From the NCBI GenBank assembly GCA_900540045.1, contig UQEF01000116.1, positions 1 through 6,094 on the forward strand: a DNA stretch of 6,094 bases, in the 5' to 3' direction. Shown here one piece after another: positions 5,566-6,094 of this stretch. How positions within the stretch are numbered: position 1 is the first letter of the stretch; the number at the start of each line of letters is the position of its first letter. Made by a program: the position numbers and the translations under genes. The notes beneath the pieces are model-generated. The model was not told the origin of the DNA. It saw only the letters and a list, made by a program, of their open reading frames with translations, and made no database searches. This DNA is from an uncultured Eubacteriales bacterium (GTDB taxonomy: Bacteria; Bacillota; Clostridia; Christensenellales; Aristaeellaceae).

Positions 5566-5572
5566 AGGGGAG
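5566..5572 (+). promoter_or_regulatory. Ribosome binding site of glyS
   Basis: AGGGGAG lies 9 nt before ATG 5582. This selects that start over the in-frame ATG at 5597, which would shorten the protein by five residues. Confidence 0.8.
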
Positions 5573-5581
5573 ATTTGCACC

Positions 5582-6094
5582 ATGTCGGCTCTCACCATGG
5601 ACAAGCTGGTGGCCCTGTGCAAGGGGCGCGGCTTCATCTATCCCGGCAGCGAGATCTACGGCGGCCTGGCCAACAGCTGGGACTACGGCCCCCTGGGCGT
5701 GGAGCTCAAGAACAACGTCAAGCGCGCCTGGTGGCAGAAATTCGTGCAGGAGAACAAATACAACGTGGGCCTGGACGCGGCGATCCTGATGAACCGCGAG
5801 GTCTGGGTGGCCAGCGGCCACGTGGGCGGCTTCAACGACCCGCTGATGGACTGCCGCGCGTGCAAGGCGCGCTTCCGGGCCGACAAGCTCATCGAGGACT
5901 ACACGCAGGGCGCGGAGACGGGCGACGGCTGGACCAACGCCGAGCTGGAAGCCTATATCAACGAGCACGACATCGTCTGCCCGGTCTGCGGCAAGAAGGA
6001 CTTCACCGGCATCCGCCAGTTCAACCTCATGTTCAAGACCCACGCGGGCGTGACCGAGAACGCGACCAACGAAATTTACCTCCGCCCCGAGACG
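5582..6094 (+). CDS. glyS: Glycyl-tRNA synthetase, single-chain type (N-terminal part)
   Basis: The first 171 codons are present and the frame is open at the window edge. The enzyme charges tRNA-Gly with glycine in the cytoplasm. The sequence is that of the homodimeric class II form (called GlyS or GlyQS), not the separate alpha and beta subunits. The start region [14 protein letters not shown] (residues 16-29) and W-D-Y-G-P-L-G (33-39) form the class-defining N-terminal catalytic segment with motif 1. Two Cys pairs, C91/C94 (C-R-A-C) and C133/C136 (C-P-V-C), form a zinc-binding insertion as in bacterial homologues. F-N-L-M-F-K-T (147-153) and Y-L-R-P-E-T (166-171) lead into motif 2, where the window ends. 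No T-box precedes it; expression looks constitutive from the near-consensus promoter. Confidence 0.96.
   Translation, partial: MSALTMDKLVALCKGRGFIYPGSEIYGGLANSWDYGPLGVELKNNVKRAWWQKFVQENKYNVGLDAAILMNREVWVASGHVGGFNDPLMDCRACKARFRADKLIEDYTQGAETGDGWTNAELEAYINEHDIVCPVCGKKDFTGIRQFNLMFKTHAGVTENATNEIYLRPET

Noticed and set aside
5508..5581. A T-box riboswitch for glyS
   Set aside because: The leader from the predicted transcription start is only about 45 nt, with no room for stem I, a specifier loop or an antiterminator, and no TGGNACCGCG-like sequence is seen.
5354..6043. A 229-codon open frame on the minus strand opposite glyS
   Set aside because: It covers the glyS start and promoter region in antisense; the glyS protein is unmistakable and this frame has no recognisable features.

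Overview
The window looks like chromosomal core DNA from a GC-rich member of the Bacillota (Clostridia-like). The evidence is the compact maf-mreB-mreC-mreD order, strong AGGAGG-type Shine-Dalgarno (SD) sites, TTGACA/TATAAT-type promoters and a single-chain glycyl-tRNA synthetase with Cys-pair zinc ligands. Genus or family cannot be told from this sequence alone. I see no mobile element, CRISPR array, tRNA, rRNA or phage signature.

Positions 1-3671 (minus strand) hold a tightly packed cell-elongation operon. It starts from a promoter with an extended -10 (about 3643-3671) and reads maf (nucleotide pyrophosphatase), mreB (actin-like filament), mreC and mreD (envelope scaffold). Gaps are 3, 16 and 3 nt. 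A further frame opens with an ATG overlapping the mreD stop and runs off the window; it may be the next operon gene, and a strong inverted repeat lies in it. The radC gene found between maf and mreB in Bacillus subtilis is absent.

Positions 3587-3894 are a divergent intergenic region. It carries the maf promoter (minus), a GC-rich hairpin, and a plus-strand promoter with a palindrome at its probable transcription start.

Positions 3895-6094 (plus strand) hold a 536-aa polytopic membrane protein that resembles GT-C-fold glycosyltransferases but is otherwise unrecognised. It is followed by the first 171 codons of glycyl-tRNA synthetase. The glyS promoter has its -35 hexamer overlapping the stop codon of the membrane-protein gene.

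The most notable observation is in MreB. The glutamate before the proline of the E-E-P-x-A-A-A motif, the catalytic residue in characterised MreB proteins, is lysine here (K134). A conserved Asp in the G-G-D-x-M-D-E motif is also Val (V183). MreC carries an unusual Pro/Thr-rich C-terminal tail of about 115 residues. No clearly new multi-gene system is visible.
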